Below, in pieces: positions 5,115 to 5,436 of a stretch of 5,436 nt of DNA. Positions within the stretch are counted from its first letter, which is position 1, and each line of letters opens with the position of its first letter. The notes under the pieces are model-generated. The model did not search any database and was not told the origin of the DNA. It saw only the letters and a program-made list of their open reading frames with translations. Made by a program: the position numbers and the translations under genes. Source of the DNA: Desulfuromonadaceae bacterium (GTDB lineage: Bacteria > Desulfobacterota > Desulfuromonadia > Desulfuromonadales > Geopsychrobacteraceae); NCBI GenBank assembly GCA_016744555.1, contig JADGED010000169.1:1-5436 (forward strand), given 5' to 3'.

Positions 5115-5436
5115 CTATCTTCTATTAATCCGATTGGCTGCAAATGCAGCACCAAAACCGTTGTCGATGTTTACTACCGTTACGCCGCTGGCGCAAGAGT
5201 TAAGCATGCCTAGGAGGGCTGCAACGCCATTAAATGATGCCCCATAGCCAACCGAGGTCGGCACGGCAATTACCGGTTTGGCAACTAAACCACCGACTAC
5301 TGACGGCAATGCCCCTTCCATGCCGGCAATCACGATCAATACGGCAGCTTGTTGGAGTAACTCCTGCTGTGCTAGTAGCCGGTGAATTCCAGCGACACCG
5401 ACATCGATAAGTTCAATAACTTCATTGCCGAGCATC
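5115..5436 (-). CDS. larB: LarB, pyridinium-3,5-biscarboxylate mononucleotide synthase, C-terminal part
   Basis: The last 107 or so codons of a gene whose 5' part lies beyond the right edge. An ATG at 5435 is internal, not the start. LarB carboxylates nicotinic acid adenine dinucleotide and hydrolyses it to give the first intermediate of the NPN cofactor. The fold is related to PurE-type AIR carboxylases. Counting from that internal Met, the visible family motifs are DVGVAGIHRLL (11-21), VIAGMEGALPSVVGGLV (35-51), PVIAVPTSVGYGASFNGVAALLGMLNSCASGVTVVNIDNGFGAA (54-97, the most conserved block of the family) and a short basic tail. The stop TAG at 5115-5117 is 112 bases upstream of larC and falls in phase with the heptad repeat that fills the gap. 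larB-larC order is usual for NPN operons. Confidence 0.96.
   Translation of the reverse strand, partial: MLGNEVIELIDVGVAGIHRLLAQQELLQQAAVLIVIAGMEGALPSVVGGLVAKPVIAVPTSVGYGASFNGVAALLGMLNSCASGVTVVNIDNGFGAAFAANRINRR

Overview
The window reads as a stretch of bacterial chromosome in which every gene I can support lies on the minus strand. In transcription order, right to left, they are: a partial larB, larC, pgpA, rnhA, a small CoA-binding-domain protein, an HDOD-domain protein and a large TPR protein that runs off the left edge. There are no RNA genes, insertion sequences, phage genes or CRISPR arrays. Moderate base composition, short gaps, good Shine-Dalgarno sites and the mix of PgpA, RNase HI, LarB/LarC and an HDOD protein suggest a Gram-negative anaerobe. 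My best guess is a Desulfuromonadales-like member of the Desulfobacterota; this rests on family recall and is not shown by the sequence.

Right part (3321-5436): larB and larC make the nickel-pincer nucleotide (NPN) cofactor of lactate racemase-type enzymes. pgpA, which encodes phosphatidylglycerophosphatase A of phosphatidylglycerol synthesis, is joined to larC by a four-base ATGA overlap and is surely translated with it. LarA and LarE are not in the window. The 112-base gap between larB and larC holds the most unusual feature here. Two arrays of AAGG/CCTT units, each spaced exactly 7 bases, face each other as an inverted repeat. They can fold into a long hairpin of 4-bp blocks joined by 3-nt variable linkers, just ahead of the larC ribosome binding site.

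Middle part (2324-3320): a 128-base gap separates pgpA from rnhA. It carries a 12-bp perfect palindrome and an inverted repeat that overlaps a possible rnhA promoter. rnhA encodes an RNase HI with all catalytic residues. It is followed after 11 bases by a YccU-type CoA-binding protein whose Shine-Dalgarno site overlaps the rnhA stop codon.

Left part (1-2323): after 62 bases comes an HDOD protein, a probable signalling scaffold with a degenerate HD site. After a further 187 bases comes a TPR protein of at least 406 residues with a lone CxxC motif in a proline/acid-rich linker. The coding content is largely ordinary housekeeping. What deserves a second look is the non-coding structure, above all the heptad repeat between larB and larC.
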